DNA from: Datisca glomerata
Taxonomy: Eukaryota; Streptophyta; Magnoliopsida; Cucurbitales; Datiscaceae
Assembly (NCBI GenBank): GCA_003255025.1
Contig: QANY01008752.1
Location: 62,001-126,000, forward strand
Reading direction: 5' to 3'
Length of the DNA: 64,000 nt
Shown here piece after piece: positions 34,610 to 44,800 of the stretch (its first letter is position 1; every line of letters begins with the position of its first letter). The notes beneath the pieces are model-generated. The model made no database searches. It had not been told where the DNA came from and was given only the letters and a program-made list of their open reading frames with translations. The position numbers and the translations under genes were made by a program.

Positions 34610-35650
34610 TGAGTACATTTGTCCATGTACAGTTTTTCACCTTCAACTTCTACATAAGTTGAAAACAGGCTTTTGTCACCACAGATGTGCTTAGTAGCAC
34701 TAGTATCAACCCACCAACTCGTGGTATTAGTGACAATGCACAATTTAGGAATTGTCGCACATAGGTCATTCGTCTCGGTCACATTAACCATGTTTTTGTG
34801 ACCGTTGTTAGGGTTTGCCACCGTGTGGCCCTTTTGAATCAGTAGTCTTTTGCTCTATGACCGACTTTACCGTACACCCAGCAACTACCCTTGATCCATT
34901 TGTTACTCATACCTTTGTTGATGTTTTCGCTGTTGCTGCTCGTAGCCTTCCTTTTGAAGCTTTTCGGTTTTGGCTTTCCTGTCTCAACAACGTTCACTTT
35001 CATCTCCATGGAATACGAAGGCAGCAACTTATGTTCGTTCTTCCGGTTATCTTCTTTGATTCGCAAACGAACCACGAGATCCTTTATTGGCATATCCTTC
35101 TCACTTATGCTTCAAATAACTCTTGAACTATTTTGGATGGCGGAAGTTTCTCGATTGTTGCAGCCACTTAGAATGATTCACTGATTGCATTCCCTCATTG
35201 ATCAATTCATTGAATAGGATCTGGAGTTCTTTAACTCAACTAACCACTGTATGCTTGTCATCCATCAGATATTCCAAGAATCGCCCGATGATGAATTTCT
35301 TTGTCCCAGCGTCCTCAGTCTTATACTTTTTCTCCAACGCTTCTCATAAATCCTTCGATGTCTTGAACTATGAGTGGGAATTATAGAGATTGTCTATAAG
35401 ACCGTTCAAGATGTAGTTCGGCAAAGAAAATCAGAATGTTTCCATGCTTCCTGAGTAGATATCGTTTCCTTAGTTTGTTTCTCAATCGATGTTACAGGAT
35501 ATTCTTCATTCAGAATGAAAGCCAGGTTCAGTGTTGTCAGATAAAACATCATCTTCTGTTGTCATCTCTTGAAATCTTCCCCCTTAAACTTCTGGTTTCT
35601 CAACATGAGGAGCAGAGTGTGGTTTCTCAGTGTGAGGAACAATGATTGTT
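34610..35650 (-). pseudogene. Copia gag and protease-start relic
   Basis: Minus-strand order from 35650 downward: gag core (KYKTEDAGTKKFIIGRFLEY, MDDKHTV, LINEGMQSVNH), MPIKDLVVRLRIKEDNRKNE, a basic linker, the zinc knuckle C-W-V-Y-G-K-V-G-H-R-A-K-D-Y (second and last Cys changed), and the protease start W-W-V-D-T-S-A-T-K-H-I-C (usual D-S-G changed to D-T-S). Copia sequence ends at about 34610. It resembles the gag of the 12.6-kb element but is a separate, more diverged copy. Confidence 0.8.
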
Positions 35651-36493
35651 TTAAAACAAGGGGAATAATCGTCATAGCTTCAATGTCTTGCTCCATCGGT
35701 TTGAAAATTCGTCTTTAGATTGTTGGAACTGTAAAGCAATAATAAAATGAAATACTTGAATTAAATTGTAACAGAACAATTACAACTTAATAATAACAAT
35801 TGAACGATTACAGAAAAATTAAATGAATAATTATAGATGGGAAAATAAAAAATTAAATCGGTAGAGGCTTACTGTAGCAATGTCCTAAAGACGAATTTTC
35901 ATCATCCACAGTTTGCTTGGAAACTAAGGTGAACGCTGTGCAGGATACAACCACCGTGATTGAAGACGTAGCAAATGAATGCTTCAATCCTCATAGAACC
36001 GAACAATATTTTCTTTCTCCTTTGTATTGACTCACGAAAATGCTTAAGAAAAATGGACCAAGAAATTGCTACTTTTCTCTACTGCCATCAACGCCAAAAT
36101 TTGGTCTTTTCTCTACTGCCATTAACGCCAAAATTTGGTCTTCCCTAAGAAGTTTTTCAATATGGAAAAGAACATCCCCTTCTTGGACGCCAAAATCTTA
36201 TTTTCTTAAAATGCCCACCTCTATTTGATTAAAAGGCAGCCACCTTTTAATTAGAGATAATTAGAGAGAGACCGATATTTTCTTTACTTAATTGCACTTC
36301 ACTCCACTTAACCCTCACCTCCAGTTAACTCACGAAGAGGCAGTTTCATGTGAAACTGCTCCTTCGTGGAGATAGTGTAATCAATGGGAAGAAACTACAT
36401 CTATTCAATGGATAATGTAATTATATACCCTCAATTATTAATACGCATTATTAAATATGTGTCAAATAATTAGATTTTTATCATAACATATGA
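35651..36493 (-). repeat. Leader and probable 5' LTR of the gag relic
   Basis: TGTTGGAACTG at about 35723 looks like an LTR edge, and a CA-type end could lie near 36493, but no second LTR is present to confirm it. AAAATTCGTCTTTAGA at 35707 recurs inverted near 35885. A 34-bp unit (CTCTACTGCCATCAACGCC) is tandemly duplicated at 36077 and 36111. A 39-bp near-palindrome lies at 36331-36369. Confidence 0.5.
36331..36369. repeat. 39-bp near-perfect palindrome
   Basis: CACGAAGAGGCAGTTTCAT and its partner on the other side of a single central base pair along 19 positions, with a swapped GA/AG pair and one end mismatch. It would form a strong hairpin in RNA or a cruciform in DNA. It lies in the presumed LTR. 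Confidence 0.75.
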
Positions 36494-36619
36494 CAGATTT
36501 AATTTTTACTTCCATTATTTTTTAATTTTAATTTTTATTCACGTACTATAACATTTAGTTAAGTTTTATTTAACAAAGTTTCTACGTTATTAACTCTGAC
36601 AGTAAATAGTTGCCCCCTC
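36494..36619. other. AT-rich spacer before duplicated unit copy 2
   Basis: No features recognised. The boundary with the duplicated unit is near CAGGAGGTGAAAGAA at 36623. Confidence 0.4.
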
Positions 36620-39010
36620 TACAGGAGGTGAAAGAATTAGAAGGTGAAAGGCTGGGGATTGGGGCCCGCTAGTTTTATCGGGGTTCTGTTGATATTTTTA
36701 ATAGAAGCGAATTTTTGTTTAATTTGCATAGTGCAAGCACCCTTCCTGATTAATGAAATTTCTCTTTCAAAACAAAGTGTGCAAGCACCCAGAGGGCTAA
36801 AAGTTTTTGCATGGTTTTAAGTGCAAAAGTGTCTTCGTGCGGGAGGTGTGATTCATTTTAGCGATATAATATATAACATCTAATTAATTTTATTTCAAAA
36901 TATTTCATGTGAATATAATAATAAAGACATGTGGTAGATATACTCTCTTCTCAACACACAACATAAATATTATAAATATACTTTGTAGATCTCATATTTA
37001 TATTGTTATTATATGATATTTAAAGTGAATATATGTATATAGCATATAAACATTCAAGACCTTCAATTTTCAAAAGTTGCACCAACCACCCCACCAGCTT
37101 TCATTTTGATTTTTTTTTATTTGTGCTATTCTTGATATTTCATTAAACATTGTGCTATTTTGTATGATTAAATTGAAAACTTGTATAGTCACTAAGATTT
37201 ATTTTGTTATAATTATAATTGGCCCTAAACCCTTTGTATGATTAAATTGAAAACTTGTTATTCACTAAGATTTGTTTTGTTATAATTATAATTGGCCCAA
37301 AAGCCAATTATTTTACACATCTTTTCTTTTCTTTTTTAATTTTAATTTTTAATTCTGTGTGAAAATGAAAAAATAAAGAAATTGAGAAATTATCCAAATA
37401 TTACTTGGTTGGAAGTAGCACTCATATTGGTTATTGGTTTTTGTACTTAGTCATCATACATTTGCTTATTCTTTATCCGATTTTTATGCCAATTTTTTTA
37501 ATGAAAATGTTTAATACTTGTATACAAATTCTAACAAACAATGTATTATTCACCAAAATCTTGACTAATTTTTTATCATATTATTCTTATCGAATTATAC
37601 TCTATATTTTTAACATCCTGAATTAACTAATTTTGACCACAACTACTTATGCATCCATGCATTACTTTTAGTTAAATTTAATTTTTTAAGTTATAGCTTT
37701 TTACAATAGATTAGGACTTGCACTAGCTTTCATTTTTTCTATTAGAAAATTAGTCTGTTTACAACTCTTAAAAGCAAAGAGTATTTTGAAAAGTGTACCA
37801 ATTAATACTTAACCATCTACACATTAATACATGTGTCTACACAAACAAATATTGAGGTCGTGAGTTCGAATCATATTCTCCACTCTACTTAGAATTTGTA
37901 ATATAACCTTAACAAAAAAAAGAATGTGAAAATCATTCAAAACTTTTCATCAAGATAATTTTTATAAAATTCAAAGCTATCCGTAACTTTTATAATGTTA
38001 AATTAATCAAATTTGGTGTAAGGAAGAAAAGATAAATATAAGTGAATTCAAGCAAAATATCAATGTCTAATAACTGGTGACAATAAAAAAAATATCATCA
38101 AATGCACTTCCTAGTGAAAATTCTCACATTACATGTGATAAGGTTTAAACTGAAAACTTATTGAAGAGAAGATAAAACGAGAACCGTAAGATTAACTAGA
38201 CGGTTATGAAGAGGAGACCAGTCAGATGAAGGTGTACAGCTTGCCAACGTGACAATCCAAGAAAATCAATTAAAGCCATTAGATCAATCAGACGGTTGTG
38301 AAGTGAAACATCAGAGATAATATTCCTTGGAGATATCTATTAATCTCCCAAATCTTGTAACAGAATAAATAGATTTATTATTATCTAATGATCACCCTCA
38401 TATATAAATATAGAGATATCTAACAAGACTCAAAACCTAGGAGACACATACATACACCAAATATTAGATAATATCATAAGTTTTTCCGTGGTTTTTTTTC
38501 ATTTTATAGGCTTTCCATGTAAACCATTGTGTCCATACTCTCTCATTCTCTCTCTAAATAATTGTTTATATTATTCGTTCATAAAAAATTATCCATACCG
38601 AAAAAATCCTTTACACTTCCCCTTGAAAATGTTTACCACTCCGATTCAGAGCTTCCCGTCGTAACGTCTTTCAATGGGTCATAATTTCATCCCGTGGAAG
38701 CTCTTTAATTGATAAAAATTACTAGTTTGCATGATAATTATTGTTAAGCCGTGCTTAATGGGTATGCATTATAAGAGCGAAAGCCAAACTAATTTGTTCC
38801 TTAAAGGTCTGAAGGTACTGAGTCCTTTGGTCCATGATATCGTGTGCATCGTAAGAGATTCATTGAGGGCAGTTACGTTCCAATGTCTTATAGATGAACA
38901 AATTACATACTCCATAGCTTTGCTAAAAAGGGACCATGTGAGCAAATTCATTTTGTTCGTAAAAATGCTTCCTCCTAAGACAATCTATTTCTTCTATGTT
39001 CTAGAAAAAA
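36620..39010. repeat. Duplicated unit, copy 2 (empty site for the 12.6-kb element)
   Basis: Aligns with 10320-11469 and then directly with 24125-24790. At 37815-37830 the sequence reads CTTAACCATCTACACATTA, with one ATCTA where copy 1 has the LTR element. The only large extra block in copy 2 is a solo LTR at 38112-38615. The nature of the unit is unknown. It lacks clear termini and recognisable proteins. Confidence 0.85.
38112..38615 (+). mobile_element. Solo LTR, about 504 bp, in duplicated unit copy 2
   Basis: CTTCC occurs on both sides (38107-38111 and 38616-38620). The block ends TTTACA and contains a CATATATAAATATAG TATA-like stretch and a CT-rich 3' part. The first bases are TAGTGAAAATTC, so the usual TG start has decayed or the border is off by a few bases. 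Copy 1 lacks the block. Confidence 0.65.
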
Positions 39011-39060
39011 TAATGATTAAATTCTCATATTTTGAGTTTTATTTAGAAGGAATCTCATGA
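38731..39060 (+). CDS. Unrecognised 109-codon open frame in duplicated unit
   Basis: Reads HDIVCIVRDSLRAVTFQCL and YSIALLKRDHVSKFILFVK. The same words occur in copy 1 (24584-24772) with mostly conservative or synonymous changes, although copy 1 has a frameshift near 24535. No domain, signal peptide or family was recognised, and the minus strand is also open for 60 codons here (38769-38951). It may be a fragment of an unknown element protein or chance. I would not treat it as an expressed gene. Confidence 0.2.
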   Translation: MIIIVKPCLMGMHYKSESQTNLFLKGLKVLSPLVHDIVCIVRDSLRAVTFQCLIDEQITYSIALLKRDHVSKFILFVKMLPPKTIYFFYVLEKIMIKFSYFEFYLEGIS

Positions 39061-39814
39061 TAGGCGATGCTCACATAGTTGGTAGCTACATAAACCACGA
39101 CTTTGGGTACAGAAGTGAGAGCATGACGAGGTTGCAGGTGCTTATCATTGGTTGAAGGTTAAATAGAAACTAAAGAAAGTTAACATGTGCCTATTTTTTA
39201 TATTTACCTGCAAAAAGTTGCATAATGTCCACAGTGTGTATATAATATATATATATAATCTATACTGCATATATAATGATAGATATATTTAATATATACA
39301 CCATCTATAATATATTACATCTGAAAATTAAAGAGAGTTGTGAAGGAGCGGAACTTTTTTTTTTTTTGCATGGTGATCTTTTTGATAAGTGCATTAGACT
39401 ATTAAATATAGTATATTTGTCATCATTACTATATTAATAAGTTGTTCGTAATAAATTTAAGGTCCAATTCTGTGTGATTGTCTAATTTGTTTGAGATGTT
39501 TTTTTAAAAGTGACATCAATCTTAATTGACTTCCTGAAGAAACAATTAAATTATCTAAAAAATAAGTAATACAGAACTCACAAGGAAAACAATCATAAGG
39601 ATGTAATTGAATTACCTCATTCACACAGATTTACTGTGAAACCGTACAGGATCTAATTTCCAATTTTCCATAATATACTCTGTCATTTTTTAATAGGATT
39701 AACAATTGGAAAAATTCTACACGCTTGACGGTATAATAACATACTAGACGAAGAGAGAAATAAAGAGATGAGAAAAGAAAAATTGAGAAAAAATCTCTCC
39801 TCTCAATTTACATA
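39061..39814. other. AT-rich intergenic DNA
   Basis: Contains (TA)-rich words near 39240-39310 and a T11 run near 39357. No gene is supported. Confidence 0.4.
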
Positions 39815-39822
39815 GAATGAGC

Positions 39823-40208
39823 TAGAGATGATAAGTGCCCGATTCGACCCACGAAACCGGATGAACCGACCCGGTAATGTGATCTACTATTTTATATAAG
39901 AAAGTAATATGACTTCCATATAACTTAGTGGTAATCCATATACTTCATCTATTCTCCATCAATGTTCAACAAGAATTAAATCACATTAAAATGAGAGAAA
40001 ACGAGACAGTCTGATTATTTATTCGGGACTGGCTCGACATGCACCGTCAGAGGCCCGACCCGTGAGTATATGGACCGGTTCAGCGGTTCATTCCAAGTTG
40101 TCCTAAAATTCCAACGATCCAACCCGTGAACCGGTTAAAAAGATCCGGGACATATTCGTGAATCATCTGAGCCGAGTATTATCAGGGCCAACCCGATTGT
40201 CATCTCTA
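39823..40208. mobile_element. hAT-type MITE, 386 bp, perfect 8-bp target duplication, upstream of LHY
   Basis: It starts TAGAGATGATAAGTG and ends TTGTCATCTCTA, giving inverted termini. The 8-mer GAATGAGC is present exactly at 39815-39822 and 40209-40216. Subterminal parts carry CCGACCCG, CCCGACCCGTGA and GAACCGGTT words in both orientations, as in other non-autonomous hAT elements. It lies about 600 bp upstream of the LHY leader. Confidence 0.88.
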
Positions 40209-40216
40209 GAATGAGC

Positions 40217-40830
40217 TAACCGAAGGGCACACCAGCATTACGTGACTCCGATTTAAACTCCATCCAAGATTAAAAGTCAACGTGACTAAGGTCAGAGATT
40301 ATCGCACATCTCCGAACTCGAACTGTATCAAACTGTAAAGGACTGCACAGTGCGCAATTAACAGGATAGTCGGCTCGTTTTTTTTTTTCGGTATCTTTAC
40401 TTCGCCATATAACATTATGCAGCTTCTTAGTTCTTCTGGAATAAGGCCACGTAGCGGTGGCTACGCCACGTCAGATATTACCTGTGGCTCTATGCGCTTT
40501 TTCGTACAAACATGACCGGAAACAGCCGGTATTCCTATGTTGCCACGTCATGTATGGGTCCTGAACGGCCAGCTGGAGGCGCTTTACGGGCTTAGCCTCA
40601 CTAGGAGTTTGTGGATGAGATTTGAGGACGACAAAAAAAGAGAAATAAAATAATAGGAAAAGAAAAAAAAATTGGGAAAAAGCGCAAGGTGGGCGTCCAT
40701 CACCACCAGCCAATGCGTTTCTGCCAATTGTCAAAATCTGAGGTGCGTTATTTCCCAGCTCTTCCCCTATAGTTCTTCCTAGCCTCAAATTAAAAGCCCC
40801 AATTCTTTTTGGAGAGGAAAAAATAAATCT
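40217..40830 (+). promoter_or_regulatory. LHY: Proximal promoter region of LHY
   Basis: ACGT-core elements cluster here: CCACGTAG (40447-40454), GCCACGTCA (40465-40473) and an identical GCCACGTCA (40542-40550). CGTAGCGGTGGCTACG near 40450-40465 is an inverted repeat. ACGT-core sites bind bZIP and bHLH factors such as HY5 and PIFs in known plant light-regulated promoters; that role here is inference. A partial evening-element-like AGATATTA lies at 40474. No convincing TATA box was chosen. Confidence 0.55.
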
Positions 40831-41842
40831 ACAAGAAATTGTTGTGGCTGAGATTGCTCCGTGGCTCCGAACTGTGAAGCTTCTGCTGCTTAGGTCTCGC
40901 CCAAACTCAGTCATTCTGCTCTTCTTTCTCCTGCTTTGCGCTGCCTTTTTACAGGTTCTTTTTTCAATCTTAGCCAAAATTTCCTGGTCAGTTCTGTTAG
41001 ATTCCGATCTATTCTTGCCGGGGAGCATGTGTTTGTCGGCGAATATCTGGTGAGTTCTTTCTCTCCCACGCATGATCGCAGTCACAACCGTTGCTTCCAG
41101 AGTTTTACCGCCATGGCTGTCTTCGAAGGTACTTTTCAGTTTTCACATTCCTAGGGCTTCTGACTCTTGGTCTTCGTTTTGGTTGGCGAGGAAGTTAGAA
41201 GTCAATTTGATAAAAAAAACTTTAAGTCTGTTTTGGTTCAAAAGTGACGACTGAGAGATTAAACTAAACTGGCTTTAAACAGTTTAAAATGACAGTGAAA
41301 TTCTTATATTCTTTTTCCATTAACCTTTTCTCGGCATCCGAACAGAAGGTTAAGACATACAAGATCAGTGTTGTATTGGATTTGATTGATGCCTTTACTG
41401 AGGAGGCTGCAGAGTGCAGAATCGTTGTTGATACTTATCTCTCTTCTCCACGTTCTAAAGGTTTTGGCGACTTCTTCGGATTTATTTTGGTGAGGATTCT
41501 GAATAAGGAATTAACATTTTCAGTTATTTCGGAGAAGTCTCTCTCTCTCTCCCTCTCTCTCTCCCTCTCTCTCTCTCTCTCAATTTTGATTTCTCACTAC
41601 TATTACATCCTCGGTGCATGCGAAATTGAAGAGCTTAGTTCCACTATCGGAAAACAGAGACGGATCTCTACCAATTTTTCTTCTCTCTTTTGCAGTAGCA
41701 TCGCCTGGTCACATCCTGCTTTTAGCAACTAAGACAACGGCTTCGACGTTGCAATTCTTATCGTTTGGTGTGCCGCGAGATGAAAAGAGGTTTCCGTTTT
41801 ATCCGTTGCACGTTAGAGAGGATTTGAAGCAGCGGTCCTGTT
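40831..41842 (+). other. LHY: LHY 5' leader region with probable non-coding exons
   Basis: Candidate splice sites fit a spliced leader: a strong donor CTG|GTGAGT at 41049/41050, a donor TTG|GTGAGG at 41489/41490, and an acceptor TTTTGCAG at 41695 opening the exon that carries the start codon. A CT microsatellite lies at about 41538-41581. An in-frame TGA at 41825-41827 precedes the ATG at 41843, so translation does not begin earlier in that frame. Multi-exon leaders are known for LHY and CCA1. Exact exon borders need transcripts. Confidence 0.6.
41538..41581 (+). repeat. CT microsatellite in the LHY leader
   Basis: TCTCTCTC runs with CCC interruptions over about 44 bases, in a probable leader intron or leader exon of LHY. 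CT-rich leader DNA is common in plant genes, so the repeat itself carries little diagnostic weight. Confidence 0.85.
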
Positions 41843-44800
41843 ATGGACCAGTACTCCTCTGGAGAAGAATTGATTATTAAGGTGATAATAAAACCTGGAG
41901 CTTATTACAGCTTTCCCGTTATTCTTTTTAGAGTTTATTTTTAAGTTGAAGAATAGTTGAAATGTGAATTTGCTTCCGTTGCTAGGCCAGGAAGCCCTAT
42001 ACAATAACTAAGCAAAGAGAGCGATGGACTGAGGAGGAGCATAATAGATTTCTAGAGGCACTGAAGCTTTATGGGAGAGCATGGCAGCGTATAGAAGGTT
42101 TGTCATAACCTACTTTCTTCTTATCTTCTTTCCATTTTAGATCCTTTCTTTTCCCAGTTTTTGATGTTGAGAGTGGAAGTGTCTTCCCAAAGTTATGGCT
42201 AAAGTTTATAGTTACTGTGCATGTCTTCTACTGTAATCTTATTTAGTCTAATATCATAAGAACAATAAAATAACATGATAAATTTCATTTCTTTTCCTGT
42301 ATCTTTTCATTGTGGATGTTTCCTTGTTTTTACTTGGCGGTGTGCAGAACATATAGGAACAAAAACTGCAGTGCAGATAAGAAGTCATGCGCAGAAGTTC
42401 TTTTCGAAGGTCAATGTCTATCTCACTCATTCTTATTCTTTTTCTTTTTTACTGCTTATTGATTTTTTCAATCTAATTTTGCCACATCATTTACTAGTTG
42501 TGTACAGTAAAATTTGATCATTCTTACTGGCTTTCTAGATTTATGGTAAAGAATTGCTTCTTTTTTCCTGGAATAGTTTCCTTTCTGTTATCAGTATCCA
42601 ATAATATTGCTGTGGATGAGGTTCCCCTTCTAATGCAATTTTGCTTACTTGTTTCTGGCAATTTCGAATTTTACTGGTTCTCATATACGCAGAAAGGATG
42701 CATAAACTATACATTATTAATGAAGTTCTAGTGATTGAGTGGAGGTTCACCTGTGAAATCAGAATAATTACGTTCATGGTACAACTAGTGGTTAGTAACA
42801 TGGACCCTCACAGGTCAAAAATAGTTTCAAGTAAATTGAGTTTCTTGTTTTTAGAGAAGAGGTGTGGGTAATAAGTAGTAATGAAGAGTTCTCCTTGTGC
42901 GACCTCAAGGGTTCTTATTTACGTTCCTGTATTTCTGTTGACGTTTGTGAGGCCTGACAATAAAGGTCTGGATTCACAATGTAGCAAAAGAAAGTACTAG
43001 AATGAAGTGATCTGAGAAAAAAATATTATTTTGCTGAACAGAAAACAGATATGTGATCTATTTGAACTTCAGTGAAATTTTTAAGAAGGCGAATGTGTTA
43101 TACTTACATTCCGGCCGTATTGCACATACGGGTATGGAATTATGGCCTTGTGCATCTTGTCTCCCAACTTGTCTATCCAGCCTTTTCTCATAATAATAAT
43201 TATAACTTTTCTGCTTCTTATCCAAAATAAAATGTTCCACTTCTTTCTTTCTTCTCTTATCATAAGTTGAAGGCAAATCAATTTTATGAATCTTTGCATT
43301 AAAGAAGTTTGTGAGCTTAGATTGGTTAGTCCTTTCTTCCATCCTCTTGGCAGTTGAAGGACCAGTATGTTGAACCTGAACGAGTCTAAGAGAATAGGAT
43401 TCAGTTGATTTAAGCACTTCAAAAGATAAATCAGTGTTTCAAATTTGATGTTACAGGATTCCTGTAAAAAAAAAAATTGATGTTACAGGATGAAGTTTGT
43501 TTGAGGGGAAAAATAGTTATAAGTATTTTTAGTGAACAATAGACTTATTCATCTCATTCGACCGATAATAATCAAAGACCTAAAAGTATCATTTCTGTGT
43601 TGTTAGTAGCGTAAGTTGCTATTTGAGTTTGTGAGTTTGGTTTATCAAGCTTATGAACTTGGCTACACGCCTGCTGTTTGTTTATGTCACAATACAGCTT
43701 AGGTCCTCAAGAGAAGACTATGCATTTCAAGAAAGATGCATGAAAAGATTTGGTTTTAAGGTTAAGGCAATTTTATGCACTCTGGCTACATTTTTCTTGC
43801 AACTTACATCTACGTAGATTTCTACTCGCGAATAAGATTGAAAATTTTCAGAATGCCAAGGTGCCCATGTTGGCTGACGGACTAATCCAGTAGTTTTTGA
43901 GGATAAGTTGGATAACAATCACTAGGTCTTTAAAAGACTTCTCTAATCAAACTCTTACCATTTTTTTGTCAGTGGTCCAGCTCACTTGTTTTAACAAAAA
44001 AGAGAACCCCAAGGGGCTATAAAGAAAGGGCAAAAGGTTAATCCGAAAATGTCTAACAGTATATTGGACTATAAGAACTAGTCCAATCTTTTTCAAAGTA
44101 GAAACAATAACTCCCTTTGATCTATCTACACTATTTTCCACTTCATAAAAAATCCTACTATTCCTCTCCTCCAAATTAACCAAAACAGTCATGGTAATAT
44201 GATCCTATTTCTCTATGACTATGATCCTACATCTTGGGTAAATTTGTGTTCTTATTCATAGATCATGCAGTGAGCTGGACTTCTTTCTCCGTGCATGAAA
44301 AATATTCGGCACCCTATGTAAAGTTTTTGTAGGTGTCTAAGTTCTCTTATTCATCTAAAGAACTGTTATCTTAAACTCTTTCCTGTCCCTCATAATTATT
44401 TATTTCTAGTTTTGTGCTGTATTTTATGTCATTTAACTTTCTAATATCCCAGTAAGCCCAATTTCAGAAATTTCTTAAGTAAGAAAGTTATATGAATAAG
44501 AACAATTGTTGCAAGCCTTTTTTTTCTGCATAAAACCTACAGGTATCTATTTAGCTGTTTCTGTGAATAGAAGAGAATCCCAATTTTTACATACAATCAC
44601 AAGTTTTCATCGTTTTGAAGTTTAATTCTTAACATGTCCGCCAACGCATGGGTGATATGTCCAAAACTTTGGCGGTGTAATCAAATTATTGAAAGAAAAT
44701 TTGTCCCTTTATGCATGAGTGATATGTCTAAAACTTTGTTAGTGTGTAAACTTTAGCGGTGTAAGCTTCTAGTTACGCCGTTGTGCATGGTAGTTCTTTG

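Noticed and set aside
40471..41085. 204-codon minus-strand open frame over the LHY promoter and leader
   Set aside because: It lies antisense to the leader, has no recognisable domain and is made of low-complexity Arg/Phe-rich wording from CT-rich DNA.
41289..41880. Plus-strand open frames upstream of the LHY start
   Set aside because: They are in other frames or cross probable leader introns and a CT microsatellite. The LHY frame itself has an upstream TGA at 41825.
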